Shown here in pieces: positions 41,932 to 51,577 of a stretch of DNA of 64,000 bases; position 1 is the stretch's first letter; every line of letters starts with the position of its first letter. The notes beneath the pieces were generated by a model. The model was given only the letters and a program-made list of their open reading frames with translations, was not told the origin of the DNA and ran no database searches. The translations under genes and the position numbers were made by a program. The stretch is from Pantoea coffeiphila (GTDB lineage Bacteria > Pseudomonadota > Gammaproteobacteria > Enterobacterales > Enterobacteriaceae), in assembly GCF_016909495.1 (NCBI RefSeq), contig NZ_JAFBFW010000004.1:186001-250000 (forward strand), in the 5' to 3' direction.

Positions 41932-42138
41932 GTGCTGACTGGTGGCTGCCACGGCTGGCAATCCGCAGCGCTGAACGAAGAAAGGAAGCCAGGATGTGCC
42001 CGCAGGACGCGGGCGCAAGGCTCGGTCGGCACACGGATGTGCCGTCTGAGCCGGTCCGAGAGGCTGACGAACGCAGTGAGGGCACCACGCAACGCGTGGC
42101 GCGAGGACCGGCCAGACGGGGCAGCCACCAGCCAGCAC
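41932..42138. other. GC-rich, highly self-complementary element of unknown nature
   Basis: Outer arms at 41932-41950 and 42120-42138 are 19-base reverse complements with a single mismatch (which would be a G-U pair in RNA). Nested inside, 42041-42057 pairs with 42105-42119 (GCCGTCTG..CCGGTCC with GGACCGG..CAGACGG). Smaller hairpins include GGCACA/TGTGCC near 42029-42044 and CCACGC/GCGTGG near 42085-42099. The overall shape is a ~207-base branched stem. It may be a structured RNA or a small miniature-type repeat. I do not recognise it. Confidence 0.6.
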
Positions 42139-42187
42139 GAACTCCGGCATCACAGGCGCTACAACAAAGGTAGCCGTGCGATCCCCC

Positions 42188-43144
42188 CTATAACAATTCG
42201 CGCGCCGCAGCCACAATCTCATCCGCCGTCAACCCATACTCCTGCTGAAGCCACTCCTGGGTTCCTACCTGACCATAGCGCTCCTTCACCCCAACCCGCC
42301 GCATCGGCACCGGGCAGCTTTCCACCAGCACTTCCGCCACCGCCGACCCCAGCCCGTTATGAATACTGTGATTCTCACAGGTCACGATGCGTCCGGTTTT
42401 CTCCGCATAGTTTTTAACCAGCATGCGGTCGATCGGCTTGAGGGTAAACATATCGATCACCGCCGCGCTTACGCCCTGCTCTGCCAGCCGATCGGCGGCT
42501 ACCAGCGCTTCAGCCACCATGATGCCGTTGGCGATAAGCGTAATATCACTGCCGTCGCGCAGTACATTGCCTTTACCAATGGTAAAACGCGTGCCCTCCG
42601 GATAGATTTTTGCCGCCTGCTTGCGGATAGTGCGTACCCAGTAAAAACCGCGCAGCGTCGCCAGCTGCTGCAAAATATCGCGGAACATCGTCGCATCGGT
42701 GACCTCCATCACCACCGAGTTTGCCAGGCCGCGCACAATGCCCATATCTTCAAACGACATATGCGTGCCGCCGTTGTGGCAGGCCGTCACCCCTGCATCG
42801 GAGGCGATAACCTTAACGTTGTTCTTTTGATAATCGAGTGCCATAAACAGCTGATCGAAGCAGCGGCGGCTGGCAAAAGCGGTAAAAGTATGCACAAACG
42901 GCGTGCGCCCGGTCAGCGACAGACCGGCAGAAACGCCAATCACGTTAGCCTCCATAATGCCGCAGTTGATAACGTGCTGCGGCCAGTCCCGCTGCACGCC
43001 GTCCATCGCCATCGAACTCATCAGATCGGCTTCCAGCGCAATCACCGGCGTTCCGGCGGAAACCTGCTCACGAATGAAGTTGGCGTAAACTTTACGCATT
43101 TCAGTGGTATCACGCTCAAGCGTTACAGCAGTTGTTTCAGTCAT
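42188..43144 (-). CDS. transketolase, C-terminal subunit
   Basis: 318 residues. Contains the transketolase pyrimidine-binding domain (~10-180; ADLMSSMAMDGVQRDWPQHVINCGIMEANVIGVSAGL, with the activating Glu in GIMEAN) and the C-terminal transketolase domain (~190-315; ENHSIHNGLGSAVAEVL). It works only with the N-terminal subunit encoded upstream. The frame extends to 43177, but ATG 43144 has GGAGG seven bases before it; it overlaps the upstream gene by eight bases. Homologous pairs sit beside an ascorbate-type PTS in Salmonella, also near pta. Confidence 0.9.
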   Translation of the reverse strand: MTETTAVTLERDTTEMRKVYANFIREQVSAGTPVIALEADLMSSMAMDGVQRDWPQHVINCGIMEANVIGVSAGLSLTGRTPFVHTFTAFASRRCFDQLFMALDYQKNNVKVIASDAGVTACHNGGTHMSFEDMGIVRGLANSVVMEVTDATMFRDILQQLATLRGFYWVRTIRKQAAKIYPEGTRFTIGKGNVLRDGSDITLIANGIMVAEALVAADRLAEQGVSAAVIDMFTLKPIDRMLVKNYAEKTGRIVTCENHSIHNGLGSAVAEVLVESCPVPMRRVGVKERYGQVGTQEWLQQEYGLTADEIVAAARELL

Positions 43145-43967
43145 GGGCGGCCTCCAGGGCAGCAATTTCAGCGTCAATAGCCTGCCGCTGCTCCGGCGTC
43201 AGGCGCAGATGGTGGCTGTTACTTAACTGTTCAAGCCACGGCACCCCCTGCCCTTTAATACTGTCGAGGACAATAGCCAGCGGCCGCTGCTGCGCCTCCC
43301 TGACTGGTTTCAGCGCGCCATACAGCGCGGGGATATCGGCACCGGGTACGGTTTGCGCCTCAAAACCAAAGGCGGTGAATTTTTCCGCCAGATCGAACGG
43401 CTGAATCACTTCATCGAGCGTGCCGTCCAGCTGCTGCTTATTCCAGTCCACCAGCACGGTCAGATTGTTCAGCTTGTGGTGAGCGATAAACTGAAACGCT
43501 TCCCAGCACTGCCCCTCATTCAGCTCTCCGTCGCCAACGATGCAGAACACTCTATTGCTGCGCCCCGCCAGCCGGTGGGAAAGCGCCATCCCGGCGGCAA
43601 TCGAGATCCCCTGCCCCAGCGAACCGGTCGTCGCATCCACGCCGCGCGTTTTCAGCCGGTCCGGATGGCTGGGCAGCAGCGTACCGTTCTCATTTAGCGT
43701 GATCAGCTGTTCCCGGGGGAAGTAGCCTTTGATCGCCAGCGTACTGTAAAGCGCGGGCCCGGCATGCCCCTTCGACAGTACAAAGTAGTCGCGTTCAGAC
43801 CAGTCCGGATCGCCCGGATCGATGCGCATCACATCGCCGTAGAGTACCGCCAGGGTTTCCACCACCGACATACTGCCGCCGTAGTGGCCGAAGCCAAGAT
43901 GGGTCAGCGCCTTCAGGGTTTCCACGCGGATATCGTTCGCTAACTGCGTCAGTTCTCGGGTATTCAT
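43137..43967 (-). CDS. transketolase, N-terminal (thiamine diphosphate) subunit
   Basis: 276 residues. It is the ThDP-pyrophosphate/Mg-binding half of a split transketolase: HLGFGHYGGSMSVVETLAVLYG (~22-43), KGHAGPALYSTLAIKGYF, GSLGQGISIAAGMALSHRL (~116-134) and the metal motif GDGELNEGQCWEAFQFIAHHKLNNL (~146-170). It overlaps the PTS IIC gene by four bases and the C-terminal subunit by eight, so the three are translationally coupled. The ketose-phosphate substrate presumably derives from the PTS sugar. Confidence 0.9.
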   Translation of the reverse strand: MNTRELTQLANDIRVETLKALTHLGFGHYGGSMSVVETLAVLYGDVMRIDPGDPDWSERDYFVLSKGHAGPALYSTLAIKGYFPREQLITLNENGTLLPSHPDRLKTRGVDATTGSLGQGISIAAGMALSHRLAGRSNRVFCIVGDGELNEGQCWEAFQFIAHHKLNNLTVLVDWNKQQLDGTLDEVIQPFDLAEKFTAFGFEAQTVPGADIPALYGALKPVREAQQRPLAIVLDSIKGQGVPWLEQLSNSHHLRLTPEQRQAIDAEIAALEAAHD

Positions 43968-45355
43968 GGATTAACCTCCGTATCATTTTTGCTGCCATCG
44001 TTGGCCGGTTTGGGTTTGCGGAACAGGTTATGCAGCACCAGCAGCGCGAAGATGCCGACAATCACCACCGTAATCATCTCTTTCGACAGATACTGCGCCA
44101 GGTTCCCCAGAATAATGCCCACCACGCCGAAGTCGGCATCCGAGAAGGTGGTATTGGCGAAACCCAGTGCGCCCAGCACCGGCAGTAGCAGTACCGGCAG
44201 GAAGGTGATCAGCAGACCGTTAGCAAATGCCCCACACATCGCACCGCGTCGGCCGCCGGTGGCATTGCCAAAGACGCCTGCGGTAGCACCGGTAAAGAAG
44301 TGCGGCACCACGCCAGGCAGGATCAGCACCAGCTTCAGCTGGCCAAGCAGGAACAGCCCCACCAGCCCACCGAGGAAGCTGAACAGGAAGCCAATCAGCA
44401 CCGCGTTGGGCGCATAAGGGTAAACCACCGGGCAGTCGAGGGCGGGACGCGCGTTCGGCACCAGTTTTTCCGAGAAGCCGGTAAACGCGGGGACGATCTC
44501 GGCCAGAATCAACCTCACACCCTGCAGGATGATAAACACCCCGGCGGCGAAGGTGATGGCCTGGATGATGGCGTACACCAGGAAGTTCTGGCCGCCGCTG
44601 AGCTGCGATTCAACGTATTCACTCCCGGCACAGAAGGCCATAATCATGTAAATAACGATCATGGTCAGGGAGATAGAGATGGAACTGTCGCGCAGGAAGC
44701 TCAGATTTTTCGGCAGGTTCATCTCTTCGGTAGAGCGCGAGCTTTTACCGGTTTTACTGCCGATCCAGCCCGCCAGCACATAGCCAATCGTGCCGAAATG
44801 GCCGAAACCGATATCGTCATTGCCGGTGATCTGCCGCATATAGCGCTGAGCGATGGCCGGGAAAATCGCCATTATCAGCCCCAGCGTCAGCGCGCCGGTA
44901 AATACCAGCAGCACGCCATCAAAGCCCGCTACGCTGAGAATAACCGCGATCATGCAAGCCATATAAAACGTATGATGCCCGGTAAGGAAGATATATTTAA
45001 GGCGGGTAAATCGGGCAACAATGATATTCGCCACCATGCCAAATGCCATAATCAGCGCGGTAGAGGCTCCGTATTTTTCTAAGGCAATTGAGACTATCGC
45101 TTCGTTATTAGGAATAATCCCCTGAATATTAAATGCGTGCTCAAACATTCCTCCTAAGGGATTGAGCGAGCTGACCAGAACGGTGGCGCCACCGCCCAGA
45201 ACGATAAAGCCGAGTATGGTTTTTACTGTGCCTTTTACCACGTCAGTAAAAGGTTTTTTTTGAGCAATCAGGCCAATCATGGCGATCAGCCCCACCAGTA
45301 CAGAGGGAACTTTTAATATATCTACCACAAACTTCAGCGTTTCCTGGATAATCAT
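43964..45355 (-). CDS. PTS transporter EIIC, ascorbate (UlaA/SgaT) family
   Basis: 463 residues, ~11 transmembrane helices, L-Asc PTS permease family (VVDILKVPSVLVGLIAMIGLI at the N terminus; GQNFLVYAIIQAITFAAGVFIILQGVRLILAEIVPAF; GFLFSFLGGLVGLFLLGQLKL). It transports and, with IIA and IIB, phosphorylates an unknown sugar or sugar acid. GAGG precedes the start by five bases. The rest of the ula pathway (lactonase, decarboxylase, epimerases) is absent, which argues against ascorbate as the substrate. Confidence 0.88.
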   Translation of the reverse strand: MIIQETLKFVVDILKVPSVLVGLIAMIGLIAQKKPFTDVVKGTVKTILGFIVLGGGATVLVSSLNPLGGMFEHAFNIQGIIPNNEAIVSIALEKYGASTALIMAFGMVANIIVARFTRLKYIFLTGHHTFYMACMIAVILSVAGFDGVLLVFTGALTLGLIMAIFPAIAQRYMRQITGNDDIGFGHFGTIGYVLAGWIGSKTGKSSRSTEEMNLPKNLSFLRDSSISISLTMIVIYMIMAFCAGSEYVESQLSGGQNFLVYAIIQAITFAAGVFIILQGVRLILAEIVPAFTGFSEKLVPNARPALDCPVVYPYAPNAVLIGFLFSFLGGLVGLFLLGQLKLVLILPGVVPHFFTGATAGVFGNATGGRRGAMCGAFANGLLITFLPVLLLPVLGALGFANTTFSDADFGVVGIILGNLAQYLSKEMITVVIVGIFALLVLHNLFRKPKPANDGSKNDTEVNP

Positions 45356-45375
45356 ATCCGCCTCGCTTCGAAGGA

Positions 45376-45648
45376 TTAATGGGAAGAGAAATATTCCTTG
45401 AGTTTTGTTTCCAGCTCCGTCATGTCGATAATACTTTTCAACACCACCAGCCTGTCCGGTGGCACATTGGCGCTTTCCGCAATATCTCGCGCCATGACAA
45501 ACAGATCCGCCGCACCCGGCGTTGCCGATGAGAGGTCAGAGTGTTCTACCTCCGCTTCAATATTGAGTTTCTTCAGCACTTTTTTGATATTCATTTCAAC
45601 CATAAAGCTGCTGCCAAGACCTGAACCGCATACGGCCATGATTCTCAT
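45376..45648 (-). CDS. PTS EIIB component, ascorbate/lactose-type fold
   Basis: 90 residues. The phosphorylated cysteine is in MAVCGSGLGSSFMVEMN (Cys7 followed by the GSGLGSS phosphate loop). It accepts phosphate from IIA and gives it to the incoming sugar at IIC. AAGG precedes the ATG. Twenty bases upstream of the IIC gene and 71 downstream of IIA. Confidence 0.9.
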   Translation of the reverse strand: MRIMAVCGSGLGSSFMVEMNIKKVLKKLNIEAEVEHSDLSSATPGAADLFVMARDIAESANVPPDRLVVLKSIIDMTELETKLKEYFSSH

Positions 45649-45719
45649 AACGCCACCTTATTTACAGTCGAACGGAACCATGCCGATAAAAGCACAGCGT
45701 CATTATTTTTCGAAATCAT

Positions 45720-46163
45720 TCAGAACGGAGCGATAACTTTTTTAATTTCCTCCCGCGTTGTGGCGCGGTGCAGGTCTTCCAGCGCCTGGCCATTAGAAAA
45801 TAACTCGCTGAGGCTGGATAACATCGTAATATGCGAATGACTGTCTTTCGCCGCCAGCATCACAATGACATTCACCGGGTCAAATTCTCCTGCACCAAAA
45901 TTTACGCCGTGCCGAAGTTTAAGCAGCGACAGCCCCATTTCGCAGGCCCCTTCCTCCGGGCGAGCATGTGGCATTGCCAGACCTGGTGCCAGTACATAAT
46001 AAGGGCCAATTTGCTGATGACCGCGAATAATAGCCGGAACGTAGTGGCTATTAATCACGCCTGCTTTCAGCAAGGGTGCGGCACATAATTGCAGTGCCTG
46101 CTGCCAGTCGGATATTTCATCAGCCAGCTGGATAGTGCCATCGTGCAACCAGTGATTTAACAC
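45720..46163 (-). CDS. PTS EIIA component, mannitol/fructose-type (UlaC-like)
   Basis: 147 residues, PTS_EIIA type-2 domain. The phosphorylated histidine is in APGLAMPHARPEEGACEMG (~67). A longer frame (to 46241) exists, but AGGAGG sits four bases before a GTG at 46163 that encodes (M)LNHWLHDGTIQLADE, the normal start of this family; upstream codons would overlap the operator region. First gene of the IIA-IIB-IIC-tktN-tktC operon, divergent from the LacI-type regulator. Confidence 0.88.
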   Translation of the reverse strand: MLNHWLHDGTIQLADEISDWQQALQLCAAPLLKAGVINSHYVPAIIRGHQQIGPYYVLAPGLAMPHARPEEGACEMGLSLLKLRHGVNFGAGEFDPVNVIVMLAAKDSHSHITMLSSLSELFSNGQALEDLHRATTREEIKKVIAPF

Positions 46164-46243
46164 GCCACCTCCTGTTTTCATTTTGCGCTGGGTGAACAAA
46201 CTGTAATCAACGGATAAATAATCATCCGTGACTATTCTCACAA

Positions 46244-46257
46244 AGATAGCGCTACCA
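46244..46257. promoter_or_regulatory. operator O1 of the PTS/transketolase operon
   Basis: AGATAGCGCTACCA, an imperfect copy of O2 (11 of 14 positions shared), with the central GC step typical of LacI/GalR-family operators. Its centre is 34 bp from that of O2. It is ~80 bases upstream of the IIA start. Confidence 0.6.
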
Positions 46258-46277
46258 AAAGTTATTCAGTGGATTTG

Positions 46278-46291
46278 TGATAGCGCTATCA
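46278..46291. promoter_or_regulatory. operator O2 of the PTS/transketolase operon
   Basis: TGATAGCGCTATCA, a perfect 14-bp palindrome centred on GC in the divergent region between the IIA gene and the LacI-type regulator. It is the best candidate site for that regulator. Confidence 0.7.
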
Positions 46292-46404
46292 TAAAGAGCA
46301 TGCCGTCAGCCGATTTTTCGCCAAAGCAATAACCTGACGACTAACATGTTCTTTGCAGATACTGGTAAATTGACAGCTAAATGGACGCAAAAACGGAAAC
46401 AGCC

Positions 46405-47421
46405 ATGTCAGTCAATCGAAAACGACGCGGTACGGGGCGGGTAACGCTGTCCGATGTCGCCAATCTTGCCGGGGTGGGAACGATGACCGTTTCGCGCGCG
46501 TTGCGCACGCCCGACCAGGTTTCCGACAAACTCAGGGAAAAAATTGAAGCGGCGGTAAATGAACTGGGCTATCTGCCTAATCTTGCCGCCAGCGCTCTGG
46601 CTTCCGCCTCTTCGCGAACCATCGCCATGGTGGTTCCCGGCCTGGCCGAAGCGGGATGCTCAACAATGTTTGCCGGGTTGCAGCAGATCCTGCAGCCGGC
46701 GGGCTACCAGATTATGCTTACCGAGTCGCATCATCGCCTGGAAAATGAGGAAGCGCTGCTGGAGACGCTGCTGTCGTGGAACCTGGCCGCGGTGATCCTG
46801 CTGAGCGTTGAACATGGCCCGAATCTGCACCAGTGGCTCAGTTCCGCACGCATACCGGTGATGGAAATCGGCTCAATTCGCACCGATCCGCTGGATATGA
46901 ATATCGGTATTGATAACGTTGAAGGGATGTTTCAACTGACCTGCCTGCTGGCCGAGCGCGGCTATCAGAATATCGGGCTGCTGTGCGCCAGCCAGGAGCA
47001 GCGCCTGTTTCAGCAGCACCTGCGCGGCTGGCATAAAGCGATGCTGCGCCATCATATGTCGCCCCATCGGGTGATCAACGCCGCCACCCCTGCCAGTTTT
47101 TCCGCCGGGGCACGGCAGCTGCCGGAGTTTATCCTCAACTGGCCGGAGCTGGATGCGCTGGTTTGTGTTTCCGACGAACTGGCCTGCGGCGTGATGTACG
47201 AGTGCCAGCGGCGGCGTATCAAGGTGCCGGATGATTTAGCCGTTGTCGGCTACGGCAACAGCGACGTCAGCCAGGTTTGCCAGCCGCCCCTGACCACCGT
47301 CACCATCCCCCATCTCCAGATCGGCATCAACGCAGGTAAAGCGCTGCTGGCAAGGTTGGAAGAGGAACCATGGGAAGGCAAACCGCTGGCACCCAGGCTG
47401 TGCCTGCGCGACAGCTGCTAG
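46405..47421 (+). CDS. LacI/GntR-type transcriptional regulator
   Basis: 338 residues. The N-terminal LacI HTH is at ~12-60 (RVTLSDVANLAGVGTMTVSRALRTPDQVSDKLREKI; hinge LPNLAASALASASSRTIAMVVP), followed by a periplasmic-binding-protein-like effector domain (~62-335). It resembles GntR/IdnR subgroup repressors. It probably controls the divergent PTS/transketolase operon through the two palindromes between them. The ATG at 46405 has GGA eight bases upstream; the ATG at 46381 has no ribosome site, but I cannot exclude it. Confidence 0.9.
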   Translation: MSVNRKRRGTGRVTLSDVANLAGVGTMTVSRALRTPDQVSDKLREKIEAAVNELGYLPNLAASALASASSRTIAMVVPGLAEAGCSTMFAGLQQILQPAGYQIMLTESHHRLENEEALLETLLSWNLAAVILLSVEHGPNLHQWLSSARIPVMEIGSIRTDPLDMNIGIDNVEGMFQLTCLLAERGYQNIGLLCASQEQRLFQQHLRGWHKAMLRHHMSPHRVINAATPASFSAGARQLPEFILNWPELDALVCVSDELACGVMYECQRRRIKVPDDLAVVGYGNSDVSQVCQPPLTTVTIPHLQIGINAGKALLARLEEEPWEGKPLAPRLCLRDSC

Positions 47422-47434
47422 CGCGGAAAAGAAA

Positions 47435-47460
47435 CGGGGCGCAGCCTGCGCTGCGCCCCG
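47435..47460. terminator. bidirectional terminator between the LacI-type gene and yfcD
   Basis: Ten-pair GC-rich stem CGGGGCGCAG/CTGCGCCCCG with a six-base loop between convergent genes. On minus it is followed by TTTCTTTTCC, so it works best for yfcD. Confidence 0.7.
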
Positions 47461-47479
47461 CTATCCACAAAATCGGCGA

Positions 47480-47995
47480 TTACTCGCCTTCGCCGTTACG
47501 GCTCAGCCACAGCGACAGGGCTTTCAGCGAGTCGGCGGTGAATTCATCGCAGCGAGAGGTAATCTCTTCCGGCGTCATCCAGAAAATCTCATCCACTTCT
47601 TCTTCCTGCATGGCGAACGGGCCGTGAGACACGCAGCTGAACAGGCCACCCCAGACGCGGCAGTGCTCATCTTCGTAGTAAAACAGGCCATGCTCCGCAA
47701 ACGGTACGGCAGCGATTCCCAGTTCCTCTTCCGCTTCGCGCCGTGCAGACTCCAGCATCACTTCGCCGCTTTGCACCACGCCGCCTGCGGTAGCGTCCAG
47801 CATGCCCGGCATAAAGTCTTTAATCTCGGTACGGCGCTGTACCAGAATTTTACCCATGCCATCGTGAACCACGATGTAGGTAGCCCGGTGTCGTAAACAC
47901 TGGGCACGCATTTGTGCTCGGCTGGATTGGGCGATGACCTCGTTATCTTCATTAACGATATCGACCCACTCAGTGCCTGGCTCTTGCTCCACCAT
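47480..47995 (-). CDS. yfcD: Nudix hydrolase YfcD
   Basis: 171 residues. IPP-isomerase-like Nudix protein of unknown substrate, very close to E. coli YfcD ([41 protein letters not shown]). The complete Nudix box is visible: GVVQSGE-x7-REAEEELGI at ~73-95. Frame open to 48037, but the ATG at 47995 has AAGGG six bases before it and fits the family. Confidence 0.93.
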   Translation of the reverse strand: MVEQEPGTEWVDIVNEDNEVIAQSSRAQMRAQCLRHRATYIVVHDGMGKILVQRRTEIKDFMPGMLDATAGGVVQSGEVMLESARREAEEELGIAAVPFAEHGLFYYEDEHCRVWGGLFSCVSHGPFAMQEEEVDEIFWMTPEEITSRCDEFTADSLKALSLWLSRNGEGE

Positions 47996-48118
47996 CCGTA
48001 TCCCTTTTTGTTCTGGCGCTTTGCGCCGTTTAGTCATTATTATTCGCGGCGCAGCGCGGTCCGCCTAAATTAATGATTAACGCCCCGCGACGCAATCATC
48101 CATTTGTGCGCATTCAGC

Positions 48119-48877
<759 letters not shown>

Positions 48878-49005
48878 TTACCTACCCGAAATGGACCAAA
48901 AATCCATTGTTATCAGCCACCGTGCGCATTGTCACAGGTGGCAGCGCTATCTTCACCTATGCTGAAAGTGACCGTAACCGCGATCCACTGAAAAGGATAA
49001 ACAGC

Positions 49006-49911
49006 ATGCATATTCTGCTCACCGGCGGCACCGGGCTGATCGGCCAGCCGCTCGTTGCCCGTCTGCTTCAGGCTGGTCACGAGGTCAGCGTGGTGACCCG
49101 CGATGTGGCTGGCGCAAGGAAAAAACTCGGCGAGAAGGTCCGGCTATGGTCCGGGCTGGAGAAACAGCACGATCTCAACGGCATTGACGCGGTGATTAAT
49201 CTGGCCGGGGAGCCGATTGCCGCCAAACGCTGGAGCGAGACGCAAAAACAGCTGCTGTGCCGCAGCCGCTGGCAGATCACCGAACGGCTTGCTGCATTAA
49301 TCTCTGCCAGCAGTTCGCCGCCTGCCGTGCTGATTTCGGGCTCTGCCACCGGTTTTTACGGGAATACCGGCGAGCTGGTGGTGACCGAAGACGATCCCGG
49401 CCACGATGAGTTCACCCATCGCCTGTGCGATACCTGGGAAAAACTGGCGATGCTGGCGGCGAGCGAACGGACCCGCGTCTGCCTGCTGCGTACCGGCGTG
49501 GTGCTGAGCCGTTCCGGAGGTGCACTGGAGAAGATGAAGCTGCCGTTTAAAATGGGCGTTGGCGGGCCGCTCGGCAGCGGTAAACAGTTTTTGCCGTGGC
49601 TCCATATCGACGACATGCTGAACGGCATTCTCTGGCTGCTGGAGCATCCGACGCTGAGCGGGCCGTTTAACCTGGTCGCCCCCTATGCGGTGCGCAATCA
49701 GCAGTTTGCCGCCGCGCTGGGCGAAGCCATGCACCGCCCTGCTATCGTGCGTACGCCAGCCAGCGCGATCCGCCTGCTGATGGGTGAATCCGCGGTGCTG
49801 GTGCTCGGCGGGCAGCACGTATTGCCGCAGCGCCTTGAGGCATCCGGCTTTCGTTTCCGCTGGTATGAGTTAGATGAAGCACTGGCTGATGTGATCGACA
49901 GTAAAAAATAA
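49006..49911 (+). CDS. yfcH: TIGR01777-type NAD(P)-binding epimerase-like protein YfcH
   Basis: 301 residues (E. coli 297), SDR superfamily with DUF1731 C terminus. The Rossmann glycine motif [10 protein letters not shown] is at ~7-16, [10 protein letters not shown] near 113 carries the Tyr of the active site, and [22 protein letters not shown] is the family signature. Substrate unknown. The longest frame starts at 48907, but AGGA lies eight bases before the ATG at 49006, which gives MHILLTGG, the family N terminus. Confidence 0.93.
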   Translation: MHILLTGGTGLIGQPLVARLLQAGHEVSVVTRDVAGARKKLGEKVRLWSGLEKQHDLNGIDAVINLAGEPIAAKRWSETQKQLLCRSRWQITERLAALISASSSPPAVLISGSATGFYGNTGELVVTEDDPGHDEFTHRLCDTWEKLAMLAASERTRVCLLRTGVVLSRSGGALEKMKLPFKMGVGGPLGSGKQFLPWLHIDDMLNGILWLLEHPTLSGPFNLVAPYAVRNQQFAAALGEAMHRPAIVRTPASAIRLLMGESAVLVLGGQHVLPQRLEASGFRFRWYELDEALADVIDSKK

Positions 49912-50078
49912 CCCTCTGACGTACCGCCATCGGGTTTAGGCCAGCCAACGCACCCAACAGGCAACCTGCCTGCCGCTTCGCATACCAGAGCAGGATTGCA
50001 CGGTGAATAACACGCCGTTAAGCAGATGACAGGCGGTTAGCAGGGGAACGCCTAACGCGGCCTTCCCCTTACGGGCAG

Positions 50079-50852
50079 TTACTTCAGTGCACCGGATAAA
50101 AACTGCTGCAGGCGGGCGCTTTTCGGGTTATTAAACAGCTCGTCCGGCGCGCCTTCCTCTTCAATTTTACCCTGATGCAGGAAAATCACGTGGCTGGAGA
50201 CATGACGGGCAAACTCCATCTCATGCGTCACCACCACCATGGTTTTCCCCTCTTCGGCCAGTTTCTGCATAATGCGCAGCACTTCGCCCACCAGTTCCGG
50301 GTCCAGCGCCGAGGTCGGCTCATCAAACAGCAGCACCTCCGGCTCCATTGCCAGCGCACGGGCAATGGACACGCGCTGCTGCTGGCCGCCAGAGAGATGC
50401 ACCGGGTATTTGGCGCGCGCACGCTCGTCAATGCCGACCTTGTCCAGATAGCGGATCGCCCGCTCGCGCGCTTCGCTTTTGCCCAGCCCCAGCACCTGAA
50501 TCGGCGCTTCCATCACGTTCTCCAGCACCGTCATGTGGCTCCAGAGGTTGAAGTGCTGGAACACCATGGTCAGGCGGGTACGCAGGGTGCGCAGCTGCTC
50601 TTTATTGGACACTTTCAGCTGGCCGTCTTTATCACGCACCAGATTAATATTTTCATTGTTAACCGAGATAGTCCCTTCGCTTGGCTTCTCCAGGAAGTTA
50701 ATGCAGCGCAGGAAGGTACTTTTCCCCGAACCGGAAGATCCGATAATACTGATGACATCGCCGGCATTGGCCTGTAGCGATACGCCCTTCAGCACCTCAT
50801 GTTCACCATAGCGTTTGTGCAGTTCGGTAACGCTTAATTTATTGTCAGCCAT
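50079..50852 (-). CDS. hisP: histidine/basic amino-acid ABC transporter, ATPase
   Basis: 257 residues. The cytosolic ATPase of the His/Lys/Arg/Orn importer. Walker A is GSSGSGKST (~38-46), Q-loop [11 protein letters not shown] signature [15 protein letters not shown] (~153-167), Walker [13 protein letters not shown] and the switch His in VVVTHEMEF. Eight bases after hisM; last gene of hisJQMP, as in Salmonella. Confidence 0.97.
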   Translation of the reverse strand: MADNKLSVTELHKRYGEHEVLKGVSLQANAGDVISIIGSSGSGKSTFLRCINFLEKPSEGTISVNNENINLVRDKDGQLKVSNKEQLRTLRTRLTMVFQHFNLWSHMTVLENVMEAPIQVLGLGKSEARERAIRYLDKVGIDERARAKYPVHLSGGQQQRVSIARALAMEPEVLLFDEPTSALDPELVGEVLRIMQKLAEEGKTMVVVTHEMEFARHVSSHVIFLHQGKIEEEGAPDELFNNPKSARLQQFLSGALK

Positions 50853-50860
50853 AGTTTTAC

Positions 50861-51577
50861 TCAGTGTGACGATGAAGGTTTAACGTGTGCCAGCCAGCGT
50901 TTTTCCGCTTTACGGAACAGGCTGATCAGCACATAGGAAATAATCAGATACAGCACCGCCGCCAGTCCGAAGGCGATAAACGGCTGATAGGTGGCGGAGT
51001 TAATATCGCGCGCCACTTTCAGCAGATCCGGCACGGTGGCGGTAAACGCCAGCGCCGTAGAGTGCAGCATCAGAATCACTTCATTACTGTAGGCAGGCAG
51101 CGCGGTGCGCAGCGCCGAAGGCATGATAATGCAGCGGTAAAGTTTGAAAGTGGAGAAACCGTAGGCGCGTGCGGCTTCAATCTCACCGTGCGGCACCGAG
51201 CGGATCGCCCCGGCGAAAATCTCCGTGGTATAGGCGCAGGTATTGAGCGTAAAGGCCAGCAGCGTACAGTTCAGCCCGCTGCGGAAGAACGCATTCAGCA
51301 TCTCGGTGCCTTTGACGATCTCCAGCGTGTACATGCCGGAATAGAACACCAGCAGCTGTACGTAAAGCGGCGTGCCGCGAAACACATAGGTAAACAGCCA
51401 CACCGGGAACCACACGGCTTTGTGCTGCGACACGCGGGCAATGGATAAAAACACCGCCATACAGCCGCCGATCGCCACTGAAATAATCAGCAGCCACAGG
51501 GTCATTGCCACACCGGTAAAACGATAGCCGTCGGTCCACAGCAGGGCTTTCCAGTATTCCTGAACAATCTCAATCAT
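50861..51577 (-). CDS. hisM: histidine/basic amino-acid ABC transporter, permease M
   Basis: 238 residues, five transmembrane helices, inner-membrane permease. It has the EAA-loop coupling motif [30 protein letters not shown] (~133-162) that docks to HisP, and [20 protein letters not shown] near 64. It overlaps hisQ by four bases. Confidence 0.96.
   Translation of the reverse strand: MIEIVQEYWKALLWTDGYRFTGVAMTLWLLIISVAIGGCMAVFLSIARVSQHKAVWFPVWLFTYVFRGTPLYVQLLVFYSGMYTLEIVKGTEMLNAFFRSGLNCTLLAFTLNTCAYTTEIFAGAIRSVPHGEIEAARAYGFSTFKLYRCIIMPSALRTALPAYSNEVILMLHSTALAFTATVPDLLKVARDINSATYQPFIAFGLAAVLYLIISYVLISLFRKAEKRWLAHVKPSSSH

Larger units (their letters stand above)
41688..42187. other. gene-free region between pta and the transketolase genes
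   Basis: 500 bases between the convergent pta and tktC-like genes. It holds the pta terminator (41738-41770), an A/T-mixed stretch, and a GC-rich self-complementary element (41932-42138, listed separately). Open frames cross the element in several phases on both strands, but none has a ribosome site or a recognisable product. Confidence 0.6.

Noticed and set aside
41911-42222. Open frames of 60-160 codons in the GC-rich element after pta
   Set aside because: They occur in several phases on both strands, follow from the base composition, run into tktC-like coding sequence and have no ribosome sites. I treat the region as a structured non-coding element.
43964-46163. Annotation of the PTS genes as ulaABC for ascorbate
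   Set aside because: Family membership fits, but the ascorbate catabolic genes are absent and a transketolase is present, so a symbol implying ascorbate would be misleading.
46274-46292. CRP site (TGTGA) next to the PTS operator
   Set aside because: TGTGA is present, but the matching TCACA half at the required spacing is not. The palindrome is explained better as a LacI-family operator.
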